NCBI GenBank assembly: GCA_014925825.1
Contig: JACGCK010000028.1
Location: 248,001 to 312,000 of the forward strand
Length of the DNA stretch: 64,000 nucleotides
DNA from: Pholiota molesta
Lineage: Eukaryota; Basidiomycota; Agaricomycetes; Agaricales; Strophariaceae
Reading direction: 5' to 3'
Below, piece after piece: positions 34,101-46,000 of the stretch. Every line of letters starts with the position of its first letter. Positions within the stretch are counted from its first letter, which is position 1. Both the position numbers and the translations under genes were made by a program. Below the pieces are notes generated by a model. That model made no database searches. It had not been told where the DNA came from and worked only from the letters and a program-made list of their open reading frames with translations.

Positions 34101-37100
34101 TCCGCTGGAGATGACCTCGATCTCGAGAGCGACCAAAGTCGAGTTGACCATGAACATGGTTCAGAGTCGTTCGATGTGCCGATGGACTCTTTGGTTGATC
34201 AAGAAGAGGCAGAGAGACGCACAGACGAAGATGGCGATGCAGAGAAGGAAACTCAACAAGCGGAGGAAAATGAGGCGCAGGAGGCCGAACCGGCGGAAGA
34301 GAAAGAGAAGGATGAGACTGACGCTGCAGAGGATGTCGATCTTGAAGCGCAAATCCCTGAATATCTCAAACCATACGCTGTTGCACCTGTAGAATGGGAT
34401 CCCGATACCAAAGTAACACCCCCACTGTTACTGCGAGGCGTGTTGCGTCCATATCAGCAATCCGGTTTGGAGTGGCTAGCGAGTTTGCATGTCAACAAGC
34501 TTAACGGCATCCTGGCTGATGAGATGGGGCTAGGGTACGTCTTTCAACGTCTGCATATAGCCATCGATCTGATTTATATTATGTAGGAAAACGATTCAAA
34601 CGATTTCTCTCCTGGCACATCTTGCTTGTGACCGCGGCATATGGGGTCCACACTTAATCGTAAGCATATTTTTCTTTCAATTTGGAACTTTCGAAGACTG
34701 AAGGAATGGTTAGATCGTTCCGACCAGTGTGCTTTTGAATTGGGAAATGGAGTTCAAGAAGTTTCTGCCAGGCTTTAGGGTGCTAAGTTACCATGGCTCG
34801 ACCAAACGACGTAAGGAGCTACGGCAAGGTTGGAACGATAAGCACCATTTCAACGTCTGCATCACGTCGTACACTCTGGCCAGCAGAGATGCCCATATCT
34901 TCAAGCGGAAGGCTTGGTATTACATGATTCTCGACGAGGCGCATATGATCAAGAACTTCAAATCGCAACGATGGAATATTCTTCTTATGTTCAGATCCTA
35001 CCGACGCCTGCTCTTGACTGGTACACCTCTGCAGAACAACTTGACTGAACTTTGGGCGCTTCTCCAATTTTTGATGTCAGGTGCCAATTTCGCCAACCTC
35101 AAGGAGTTCGGTGAATGGTTTTCTAGTAAGCATACTTTCAAATTTCTTGTAGCGTAATGTTGACTGTCACTTTCTAGATCCCCTGGAGAAGGCCATTGAA
35201 ATGGGCAACGCTTTCGATGACGCTACGATGCAAACAGTCTCTAAACTTCACACTGTCTTGCGACCGTATCTGCTCCGTCGCCTCAAGCGTGACGTCGAGA
35301 AGGAGCTTCCCAGCAAGTTCGAGCACCTCACTCTATGCCCTCTTTCCAAGAGGCAGCGTTTTCTATACGACGAGTTCATGTCGCGGGCGCAAACTCGGGA
35401 CGCCTTGGAGTCGGGTGTCTACCAGAAGATCGCGAATATCTTGATGCAGTTGCGCAAAGTCTGCAATCACCCAGACCTCTTTGAAGTGCGCCCAATCGTC
35501 ACTTCCTTCGCTATGACTCGCTCGGCTATCGCGGATTATGAGATCAAGGAATTGCTTGTCCGAAGGCGATTGTTGGGCGACGAAGATGACTACGTCAACC
35601 TGGATGTTGTCGGTCTAAACTTTATTGATCGACAAAATGTCTCGCTACTCAGTGCTGTGGAAACTCGCCGGCTGGACGCAACATCGTTACTCTCTCATTT
35701 TTCTGAAGCTGCAGGCGAGCCCCCGCCTAAAGATACCCGTACCATGGCTGGCTATCTCAAATATTCCGCATACATGAAACGAGCGAGCCTTGTCGCTCGT
35801 CGATCGCACATGGGCTATCTCAACAAATTACGTTGCTCTCAGATCCCTATTTTCAGTGAGGAATGCCTCTCTGTCGTCAGGCGGATGGCCACCTCCATCC
35901 TTCCTTTCTCTAACATCGACCTTCGGTGTAACTACCTGGAACGTGTGGACCACATCAACCAAGCGGTCAAATCATACGAAAGACGAGCACAGGACATGGC
36001 CCCTCTAATCGACCGCTTTGCCTTTGTCACTCCCCCTGTGATTGCTTTGGGTATGCCCCGAATTGCCCTCGCTGGGTACGAGGACACAATCATGCAACAG
36101 CCTTTGGACTTTGATGAAGTTCTTCATCGTGCCTCCGTCAAGCTGCAAATCGCGTTCCCAGATCCATCCCTCCTACAGTGGGACTGCGGGAAATTGCAGA
36201 AGCTAGCAGAGCTGCTTCGCGAGAAGAAGGCTGGCGGACATCGAATCCTCATCTTCACGCAGATGACCCGCATCCTCGATATTCTTGAGATCTTTCTCAA
36301 TTTCCACGGGTATCTATACCTGCGTCTTGATGGAGCCACGAAAATCGAGGATCGACAGTACATAACGGAACGTTTCAACGCCGACCCTAGGATCTTCTGT
36401 TTCATTGCTTCGTCGCGATCCGGTGGAGTTGGCATCAAGTAGGGCGTCTATCTGATTGATCCGACGGACCTTCACTGATATTCTCTTTCTAGCTTGACTG
36501 GAGCAGATACCGTGGTCTTTTACGATAGTGACTTCAATCCGCAAATGGATAGGCAGTGCGAGGATCGGTAAGTCTCTCGTCAGCCTTATCTATGTCGATT
36601 GAATATCACAGGCTAAAATTTCATGTCATATAGGGCACATCGTATTGGTCAAATTCGCGATGTACACATTTACCGATTCGTCTCAGAACACACCGTCGAG
36701 GAAGCGATGCTCCGCAAAGCCAACCAAAAGCGCTCTCTCGACGAGCTCGTCATTCAAAAGGGCGAATTCGACTGGCGATCTCTGTTCACCGAGGATGAAA
36801 CTGCCTTGACAAAAGCGTTGGGCGACTACGAGGACGCCGAGGACCGACACGCTGCCGCAGTCGCTGCACGAGAGGAATTCTCACTCGTAGGCCAGGATGA
36901 GGCTGATTTCGAGGATACGGAAGCTGCTGTTGCGAGCAGCGGTAGGCGTGCGACTTCTACGCCTGTTGACGCGGAGATGGCGTTTGATAATCTCCCTGAT
37001 GTCGAGATGGGTGGCATTGATGGCGAGGACGGCGAGGAAGAGGACGAGGATGAACAGGGCGGATCCGTGGTGGAATACATGCTCAAATTCATCGAGGAGG

Positions 37101-37132
37101 ACTACGAGTATTTCCGTGAATGGCGACTATAA
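31166..37132 (+). CDS. SWR1: SWR1 chromatin-remodelling ATPase (Snf2 family, INO80 class)
   Basis: Catalytic subunit of the SWR1 complex, which replaces H2A with H2A.Z in nucleosomes. The domain order fits. A low-complexity N-terminus comes first. An HSA-type basic helix follows ([22 protein letters not shown], then [24 protein letters not shown]). Long acidic tracts lie at 33420-34330. Snf2_N has [15 protein letters not shown], Walker A DEMGLGKTIQT across an intron, [16 protein letters not shown] and [16 protein letters not shown] large insertion splits the ATPase lobes, as in INO80/SWR1 enzymes. The helicase C lobe has [47 protein letters not shown] and [18 protein letters not shown]. The final acidic tail ends at 37132. 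Near the N-terminus (31310-31321) the frame breaks: the first 51 codons end at a TGA and coding resumes in another frame, consistent with one missing G in a G5 run. Confidence 0.93.
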
Positions 37133-37550
37133 TCATCTATATGTGCATTTTGGCATTTTACCACACTCTTTATTGATTGGACTTGGCTTTGATTCATTTG
37201 TTGTACATACAATGCACGCGCGTTTTTGTAATTTACGACGATACTTACTAATAATACCAGTATACTTCCCTACTCTATCATGTACGATATGGTTTATTCT
37301 ATTCTTGAACCTGATGGTGTGAAAAGAGCAGATTGTGTTGCATAATAGGCCCGAATTATGATTATTGAGTGATGGGCTTGCGAGTTTTGTTGGAAGCCAG
37401 AGAAACGAGACGAATAAAGCAATGAAAGCAGCACAGCGATGGGAATGAACACTAAAAATAAACTATAAGCGAACATCAGTCATTTTATACCAGGATTGAA
37501 AGAAATATGCGTACATACACAATTGGACGCAATACAGATACAATTATTAA
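37133..37550. other. Convergent 3' intergenic region
   Basis: AT-rich spacer between SWR1 and the tail-to-tail minus-strand gene. No feature is recognised. Confidence 0.6.
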
Positions 37551-38878
37551 TCAAGAATCAAGTTTAGATTCCAGTGCCTTCATCAAATGCAAAAGCTTGG
37601 CCTCGTAGGGAGCGAACATTTTGTTAAATTCCGCCGCGGAGGTAGGTGGGGGATCTTCAGTTGTTGGGTTTGCTGCAGCGTCGACGACACTCTGCGCAAT
37701 AATATCTTGAAACTTCGGTGTGCGTTGAACAGGCGGGCGCGACTGTTTTCTATTATTGGTTTGCGATGCAATGTTCGTCGCGTTCATTTGTGATGGCAAT
37801 GCATCAATTGGGGTCGTAGGAGATACAGTCGGAGTCATAGGAGAGAAGGGCGGGGGCGAGCCACGACGTGCTTGCATCTGAGAAACTCTGAGCAAAGGGG
37901 GCTGTTTGTGAGACAGAATATCGGGCTGTGGAAGCGGACGAGGCGGCGACTGCTCCTGTTTCGTGTTTTCACGGTAATACGAGTGCGTCCCCGCATACGC
38001 AACGACCGGAGGTGTAAACGGGGACGCACCAGGCGATACCGTCTTAAGCACGGGCGACGGCGACGGCGTTATGGTGTTGGCGGGCGTCGGTAGACGATTG
38101 GCCTCTTGCATCCTCTGTTTTTTCAATTGGATTTGCATGTGCGTCACCCAGTCCACGACATCAGTATAGGTTGCACCTGTGGGCTTTACCATTGTCGCCC
38201 ATAACCTGACTTTTTCGGGTGATGGTTCGAGTTCCATGCCGAGCAAGGCTGCCAGCTGCATTCGTACTGACTCGTTTAGAGAAGAAAAACCTGTTGTACG
38301 AATGGTAAGCATTTAATTATTCGAGTTGAATCTGAATGGACAACGCGAGTATAAATGTATGCGTGTTTTATGCATTTTATAGTCACGTCTTCACCGCCGT
38401 GATTGAAGAGATACAGGTAAAATAAACTTACGTGAAGGTGTTCCTTCATCGTGCGCTCGTGGGGCATTCAAGTGTGCTTTGAGCCAGGTTGTAAGGCTTG
38501 GGAGCGTGTAGTAATCACATCCTGGGATGCTCTAAGATTCGAAATTTTACTTTTCAGTCCACGACGTTCGCAAGAATTCCCGTTATTACCAGGATATTAT
38601 CAAAACACTCACATGTAGTTTAGCCAGTAGACTCTTCCTCATCGCGAGATCTGGCTCTTGGCCTTGCCATTTCGCTGCATATTCTATGTGGTTGCAAGAA
38701 ACATGTTGAGTTTACACTTTCGTGATAGCGATCATTGATTGCCGTTATTACCTTGCAGCAGGGCATAGCCGGCCTTTGGCAGAGTGCGTCTCGGCCGTTT
38801 CTTTGACTCTTGTGGTTGGCTAGACGGTCCTGCGACGGGAAATACTGTTGCTGTAGAAGATTGAGGAAGTTGGGACAT
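37551..38878 (-). CDS. Possible homeodomain-like protein, Ser/Pro/Thr-rich
   Basis: Start ATG 38878 (MSQLPQSSTATVFPV). Four exons are visible with good splice signals: the first ends near 38752, then about 38685-38610, about 38531-38430, and the last from about 38290 to 37551. Early exons join as SKKRPRRTLPKAGYALLQ, EYAAKWQGQEPDLAMRKSLLAKLH and GCDYYTLPSLTTWLKAHL. The spacing of basic arm, three helices and a final W-x-x-x-L helix resembles a divergent homeodomain, but the usual WFxNxR core is absent. A second helical block (SSLNESVRMQLAALLGMEL to DVVDWVTHMQIQLKKQR) follows, then a long Pro/Ser/Thr region with many SP sites and a helical end. A nuclear regulator is plausible, but identity is not established. 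Confidence 0.5.
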
Positions 38879-40346
38879 ATTTCTGGTATTGACTGGTATT
38901 GATCAACGAGTTGCGCGACGCGACTTTTGAAAGGGTAATAATTGTTGGCGAGCTTCTATGCGTGCCACCCGTGCACGCACAATCAAATTCGAAGCACTCT
39001 TCCTAGAAGACCACAAATAGAATTTCTCCGCCCCTCTTTCTGCTGCTTTAGAGGCGAAAAAAGGGGGAGGGGAAGAATGGACAAGAGCTGGTATAGCAAC
39101 GCTGGCACCTGGTCGGCTTTTTATACTTTTGCAGGAGTGGCTCACTACTCCAAATTTGTTTCTAGCAACTTCTGTCTCAAAATTCTTATATTCAAATAGC
39201 GACCCTTATCGATGATCGTACGGAACCAAACAGCCCCTAAGTATATATATGTAATTTCCGCCACGCTTGCAATACAAAGTCTAATTTTTATCCAATTTGC
39301 AAGTAAAAAGCTGATTTATGAAGTGAATACTCGCACCGTGCGCTTTCAGTATGCTGCGCTGCAGTCAAGCCTCATATGCCAATGCTCTCAAACCCTTACT
39401 AAAACTTTGGCTGAAAGTAACCCTGCCAACCTGCCACCCTCTCTCAAGGATTCAGGGTCAAATTTGAAAAATGGAGAACAAGACAAAGATCTTGACTCAG
39501 AACCTCAGATGCTCCGCATTTCCAATCCTGCGTGAGAAATTTTAGGGAATATAGAAGGTCCCCATTGCAGGTGAATACCGTGGACCATGGTCAGTTTTGG
39601 GGTGCAGTCTTAAATGACAATGAATGAAACAATTCAAAGACAATAGCAATGTTGTCAAAGGAAAATGTAAACACAGACAAACATAGCAGTTCTTCCGGTG
39701 TCAAACCATTCTTTCTTTATCTTCCTGCCACATGCATGCAACCTTACTCTCAAGCTCCCCCAGTGAAGTTTGCAAAAATACCCAGGGCTCAGCGCTGAAG
39801 TCCTATTTACGGAAGCATCGTGTCATAATTTCATCAAGCTATATCCTATTGCCAACTACTTGGACAAATTCAATACAAATCTTCAAAACACTGAGAGTCA
39901 CTTGGACTCCAGGAGCACAAGATGGTTTCCTAAACATCTCTGGCCGTTTGGGACGCGTAAATGGAGAGAGGTCAATTTATTCAATAATCTCCGAGGCCCT
40001 CGATCACTCTTTAGTCAAGAGAAAACAAAGAAAAACGTACAGTTGCCCGTCATCCGCACATCCGACGTACAAGGGCGAGAAAGCAAAGCCAGGGTATTAT
40101 CGATCAAAATTCGTCCTTATCGATACTATGAACGTCTGTTCACTCAACCTCAAACTCAAACTCACCGCCAATGTATGATACTCGACTGTGACTCGACTAG
40201 TCCAGCCTAATTCCTAGAGCCTGAATATGACCGATGCATCATGGCCGCTGGCTGTCCTTATTACTGGCATAAGGGGCAAATGACCTCGCCTCTTGCTCGC
40301 CTTCCGAGTCCCTGCGGTATACCCTTCGATCCTGTCTTATCGAGTC
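38879..40346. other. Intergenic, no supported gene
   Basis: Open frames of 107-148 codons at 39212-40210 overlap one another in two frames and show no domain, signal peptide or splice pattern. I see no repeat of note. It may hold decayed sequence. Confidence 0.45.
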
Positions 40347-40466
40347 ATGAATGTTACAACATTGATAACCGTGACCCTATTGTTCTTTGTTCTTCTGGAT
40401 GGGCTCCTGGCGGCAACGCCCAAGACCGCCCAACCTGAATGGTACATAAACCAACACGTTTGCTAA
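40347..40466 (+). pseudogene. Possible small secreted protein gene or its remnant
   Basis: ATG 40347 opens 39 codons with a clear signal peptide (TTLITVTLLFFVLLDGLLA) and a short mature end before TAA. Reading on, or splicing with the GTACAT or GTACGC donors and a TTTAG acceptor near 40557, gives downstream frames with Cys, Trp and Ser/Thr/Pro-rich sequence, but no model keeps everything in frame. It looks like a small secreted protein gene that is either spliced in a way I cannot resolve or decayed. It lies just outside the Crypton-type element. Confidence 0.3.
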
Positions 40467-41020
40467 TGGATCAACTGCGACGACAACATTCAATGGTACG
40501 CGCATATTTCCAAATTTTGTCATTCAAAGAACCTTCCCATATAATGGAAATATTTAGGAGTGCAATCAGTATCTTCTGTACAATCTTCCAAAGACAACGT
40601 CAGCATATAGTATCAATCGATGGTGGATATTCGTCCAGACGGTCGGAAAGCCGTCTCCGTCTACGTCACCAGCACCTCCTGCTTCATCGGCGACACTTCC
40701 TCTGCAGCATCAGGCAAATTGTCGTCTCCTGCAACAACTACAATAATTACTGCGCCTTGACTGCGCCTGTGGTTCATGTTCCGAGCGCGCCTGTCAGTCA
40801 TTGGAGGGTGTCGTAATGTTGAGCATCATGACTCATTTCATTCGGAAGCAAATGCAACGGAGATATCGAGCACGTTCCGCCGCTGAAGGTGTCCAACCGT
40901 TCGGTGAGGTCTTAGGACAACTGTTGTGAATTGATGGGAGTTCAAACTCCGACTGTGAACTGTGAATCGCGCGCGGCCGCGCCAAAAAGACGCGTTCCCA
41001 CGCTCAGACTTCGCCATCGA

Positions 41021-41122
41021 TTCACAAGTTTTTGGCGGATGGGAACAGAATTCACAACTTGTCACGCTCGCGTTCACAAGTTTTGAGGGCCGATTCACAA
41101 CTTGGTTCACAAGTTTTGGCGG
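41021..41122 (+). repeat. Left subterminal TTCACAA motif array
   Basis: Five copies of TTCACAA followed by GTT or CTT lie within 102 bp (41021, 41051, 41073, 41094, 41106), all in plus orientation. Two copies extend to TTCACAAGTTTTTGGCGG or TTCACAAGTTTTGGCGG. The complement GTTGTGAA occurs at 40923. Repeated subterminal words commonly bind an element's recombinase, but this role is inferred. Confidence 0.6.
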
Positions 41123-41279
41123 CATTTGGCGGGCAAATGGCGAAGTCGGCGTCGACTTCGCCATTCACACGCTCTACTTCGCCAGCGCGTGCCCCCACGT
41201 CACAAACCGGGCACGCTGTGACTTGCTCTCGCCTAACAGGGCGAAACGGCGCGGCTGCGTCATAGCGTGCGTGGGCGCC

Positions 41280-42900
41280 TAAATCTCGCGTCAAAGCTTC
41301 GTCACATGCAAGCTCGCGCTCTCTCACGCTGTTCTCCCGCCGCCTTCTTTCCGAGGAGCTCGGTCGCAGCCTTGGCATTCCTTCTCTTTCTTCCCTCCCT
41401 TCCCTTCCACCTCCTCCCGCCCTTGACTTTGCGTCGGGCGTTTCGCCGTCGACTTCGCGTCCGGCCTCCTCGTGTAGCAGCTAAACAACAGAGAAGTGAG
41501 TCTCCATAATATACGGGTGGCTTGAGCTCACGCCTGGGCTCGTCGCCTGTGCTTGATGCGTTATCCATTTACTAACCAGCTGTTTTTTTTTTCATTCTCA
41601 AAGCCTCGTTGCCACCGTTCCCATCGCCGCCATCGAGCTAGGCCTCTTTCCACCGGCCGCCAATCCCCACGGCCGCAACTCGGCCCAAGGACACTCGCCG
41701 CCGCAAGTCGCGCGGCGCCGCGAATTCGACACTCAACCTGCAGGACCCGGCTGCATGAACTCGTCAGGAGAAGCAAGGGTATGAGCACGCGCTTCCTCAT
41801 CAGGCATGGCCACTCACCGACGCACGTACCCAGCTACCAGCCCAACGTCCACTCACTGACGCACGTACCCAGCTACCAGCCCAACGTGGACAACGACGCC
41901 TCGCGTAGACGCCGCCTCGCCTCGCGACTCGCGAGCCCCATCCGCATCCCGTTCGCCTCGCCCTCGCGCACCATCGCCTGCAAGAGCTGCAGCACCAGCC
42001 GCGGCGCCAGCTCCAGCGTGGTTTGTGCAGACTGCGGGGCTGCCGCTGCGCTGGACTTGGACGATGATTGAGCCCGGCGCCAAAGCACGGAATTCGCCTG
42101 GAGATAGAGTGAGTGAGTTCACATTTGTAGATCAGGCATGGCAGCTCACCCATAGTCACCCATGTGCGTAGGCGGCGTAGCTGGCAACCAGCCGAACCTA
42201 GAGGACGCCGACCCACCCTGCGAGCGACGTCCGCGGTCCAACTCGCCCTCGTGCCACATCTCTTCCACCTGCTCCGGTGCCAGCGCCGACGTCGTTCGCG
42301 ACCCTCACTGCTAGAATTCGCGTGGCCGCCAACTCGATGCACTCAAGGCCGCCGCGCGAGTACCAGGGCCGCCTCGCAGCGTGACGACACTGACGAGCGC
42401 AAGGACCGGGCGGCTTCAGCTCTGCTCGTTCTTTGACGGCAGGAAGCAGCACTTGCGTGGCAGCAGTGCGCGCCGGTGGCTTCAAGCACGGCAGCCCACC
42501 ACAAGTCGCAATGTGGCGGCGCCCTTTGGCAAGCAAGCAGCACAAGTTCAATCGAGACTTGTGCTGTGCTGGGCTTCTAAACGAAGAGCCCAGCTGCTAG
42601 GAGGGCGTCGACATGTTGTTCAGATGCTTGGAGCCACATTCGAGCTTTCGCGCTCGCCGCCGCTGCCGTTGGGTCATCAAGCTTGCTTGCACCGGCCGTC
42701 GATGTCGCAGCCAAGTCGCAGGCCCGCCGTCACCGCCCTGTCAAGCGGCACAAGTACTAGGCGCACCGCCTTGTCGAGCACCAATGCGACAAGCGCGAGG
42801 CCCGGTCATTCGCCACCCTTGCTCGCCGGCGCCGTGAACTACGATAGATTTTGTAGATACTGACATGTGTGGTAGTCTGTAGAAATTGCAATAAATTTTA
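41280..42900. other. GC-rich block inside the putative Crypton element
   Basis: About 1.6 kb with markedly higher GC than the recombinase gene beside it. Many overlapping open frames occur on both strands, a sign of composition rather than coding. Arg/Ala/Ser-rich translations show no domain. It contains a 39-bp direct repeat at 41812-41889 and a weaker related word near 42130-42185. It may be captured host sequence, a separate insertion or a regulatory region. No gene called. Confidence 0.5.
41812..41889 (+). repeat. Two-copy 39-bp tandem repeat
   Basis: Units 41812-41850 and 41851-41889 differ at only a few bases. Each contains GACGCACGTACCCAGCTACC followed by AGCCCAACGT. A degenerate relative may lie near 42130-42185. 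Confidence 0.85.
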
Positions 42901-43002
42901 TTAACAAACTGTGATAAAAGTATCGAGTATATTAGTTTTAGGATAAGAAAAATCAGTAGTTTATATATTTAATAAATGTGTATGTCCTGGTGAACTAAAT
43001 TT

Positions 43003-46000
43003 CTAAGGTACCTCTTTCTGTGCTTCTTCCTCCCGAGATTTCTTTTTTTCTTGAAGTGATCGATGAAGCTGGTTGAGGCTTCGTGTACCCCGGAGTCCTT
43101 CGAAATGTGCAACAGCCTCGATAGAGCTGCTTCCTGTTGCTTCCAAGGCCCGAATGCGCGAAACAAAGAAATAAAAGTTACCCCAAATCTTTCGAACCTT
43201 GAGACCAAGTTGAATACTTGATTGGACAGTGTTTACGAGCAAGAAATACACTCACCCTGTCATTCTTGTGGGGCCTCCATGCTGTGTACTTTCCTTTGTT
43301 CGTCTCCTGATTCTTCAGACTGCCCCAGCGAGCTTCAATGAGTCGAAGGGCTGGAAGACGTCCGACACCCTCAACAAAACTTCCTTCATCCCAAGCCTGC
43401 CAAAGATCCCCCATATTGCTGTAATCTCCAAGGTTTTTGGGCGCATAAACTTCCCATAATGCGACAGGATTCACCACTCTTTCAAATATATGTTGCCATG
43501 TACTGTTGTAGAAGCTAGGAAATTCGGAGTCACGAAAGGCGGTAGGCGGTGGGAGAATCGGGTCATGAAGAATTTGGACAGATTCCTGGCCATTCAACAA
43601 GTTGGGGGCATCAAACGGAGAACATGGTATATCTTTCCTGCCTTCTGAATTGCAGCTGGTATAATTTTTGGACCACCATTGAGATGTGGCTGAAGCGGGC
43701 TTGGAGTCGGGTTGGGCGCTAAAGTTCGTTCATATGATGGGCGAGGAGGGGTTGTTGGGGGAATAAAGGATGCAACAGAGGATATATTAGATGGTTGGGG
43801 AGAAGCATTTTTTTGGGTGTTGAGTTGCATCGGAGAAGACGACGGGCCAGCGCCGGGAGTCGAAATGGGTAGCTGACTCGGATGCGACATCTTGATGCGC
43901 TTCGAAGGCGAAAATACCTCTGTGCGTCGAGAAAGAACTTCATGCATATTGGATGAAAGCTTCTGTAAGTCATTGATTTGTGTTGATAGCCTGGTGAATG
44001 CATTGCGAGTGGATGTTTCATGAAATTCCTGGCTAACAGTGGAAATGGAAGCCTGGACATCGGCTTCAGCTTGAAGAAGCTCTTTCCAGTTTGCGAGAAA
44101 GGTCTGAGCCTCGGGAACATTATGCAAAATATGCAGACGCTTGACAATCAATGTCCCCGGATAGGCGTCATTAATTGCAGCGATTGTCTTAATAAAACTC
44201 ATAAATAAGTTAAACCAATAGTCAGAAGGAGTTAAGAGTACACACCCGCCAAAAGAAAGGTCGCAAAAATTGAAGCAGGTTAAGAAAACTGAAGGTCGCC
44301 GGGTTTGAATGACCTTCATTTCGAAGACGGGTAATTACCGTCTCAACAAAGGGAAATATGTGTTTCTGAAGGTTTTCGGGTACCTCAACACGCGCCCATG
44401 GTACATGATATGTCTCGCCAACGGGAAATCCTGCAAGTGCAATAACAGCCTATAATATAAGGTGAATTTCATCATAAATATAGCATCTGTAGAATTATAC
44501 TCACTGCTTTTGGTATTTTTGCAGCGTAAACTTCACGCCTTGTATTTCCTTCCCAATGCCCAATGGCGTCAACTTGATCAGCTGGAACACTACAAGCAAA
44601 GGTTAGAACGCGGATATAAAAATAAAATAAAACATCATACATACCCCATTTCTTCCATAATTGCAGGAATGGTGCGACGAGCAAGATGCGCTTTCTTGCT
44701 TGATGTAATGCTGGTCTGATCAAGAAAGACTTTGTACATGCGGCCTACAGCATCACCAGTGCTTGGCTGGTCAACTGTCTTTCCAAACAATACACGAACC
44801 TATGTAAAAATTAGTTAGAGTATATATTACCATGCTGAATATTAAAATTACCTGACGCCAAGTCTGCGGATGCGACCATTCCCATGTTGGAATGCGACGA
44901 ACTAGATCTTCTTGGTCGAACATAAAGTGCAGCATTATCGCAAGGGCGCCTACTGGACAGCGAAGGGGATCTTTATGAGGAAGAACAAAGCTATGAGCTG
45001 GTTCTGTTTTCTGTATTAATTGATATCAGCTCAAGTATATTTGCAGTGTCTGAAAATATTATACTTACTCCAGGACGACTGGTCTTGGTCTCATAATGAA
45101 GGGCCAAGACACCAGGAATATTTTGTATAATCGGAGAAACACTCCCATCCTGTAGTCGATATTCTGGTACCCGTAGTGTGTATGGATGAATGCATGCCAT
45201 AGGGAGTGAAACAAGCTCGTCACTCCGGTTCAACGTTGAACACTGCCATGTCCATGCAAAGTGTGCCTTTATAACAGAAGGAACTAAACATGTATGATAG
45301 TTAGCGAATTTATTGTGTGCAGAATTTTTTTTCGCAACCCACGTTGAGATAAATTTTGCATAATTGCATCAGTAATCTCGCCAAATTGATCTGGTCGAAG
45401 CTCAGAGTCGAGAACTGTCCCTTTTGTGACATCGAAGTCTTCATTCCTTCGAGAGAAAAAAGGTCAGAACAGCGTCATGGAACATTGATTTAAATTGAAC
45501 ATGCTTACTCCAACCGTAATCGCTGAGACTGTATCATAACTGCCTTGAAGAAATCATCCATACGTGAAGTTTTGGCAGGCCGAGTTACTTTCAACTCCGG
45601 GTTCTCATCTTCTTGACGTCGGCGAACTCTTCCCAGCATTGTCAATGTCTTCTTGAGTGATGCCTGTACATTAAATCAGGGATAGAATAAATAAAATTCC
45701 CACAAATTAAATAAAGTACATACAGGAGATAGACGCGCAGTTGTAGCTTTACTAGTCCCATCTGTATTAAATAACTGTCGGCTTGCCTCTCGCTTTAGAT
45801 ACATAATCTGGTGATGGGCATCGACAATATGATCTGGTATTTCACCAGATTCAATGGCCATGGAGACCCAGGACTATTATTTCTCAGTCAAAACTAGAGT
45901 ACATAGTTGAATAGAAATCAATTTCTTACCCTCCAAAGCTTGAGAACTGAATTTTCCGTCACCCTTCCACTCTTTCGGCGTGTGTCAAGTATAAATTTAT

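Noticed and set aside
39732..40210. Two overlapping open frames of about 147 codons
   Set aside because: They occupy the same bases in two frames with no coding character in either.
41553..42863. Several long frames on both strands in GC-rich DNA
   Set aside because: High GC removes stop codons in all frames; translations are Arg/Ala/Ser-rich with no domain.
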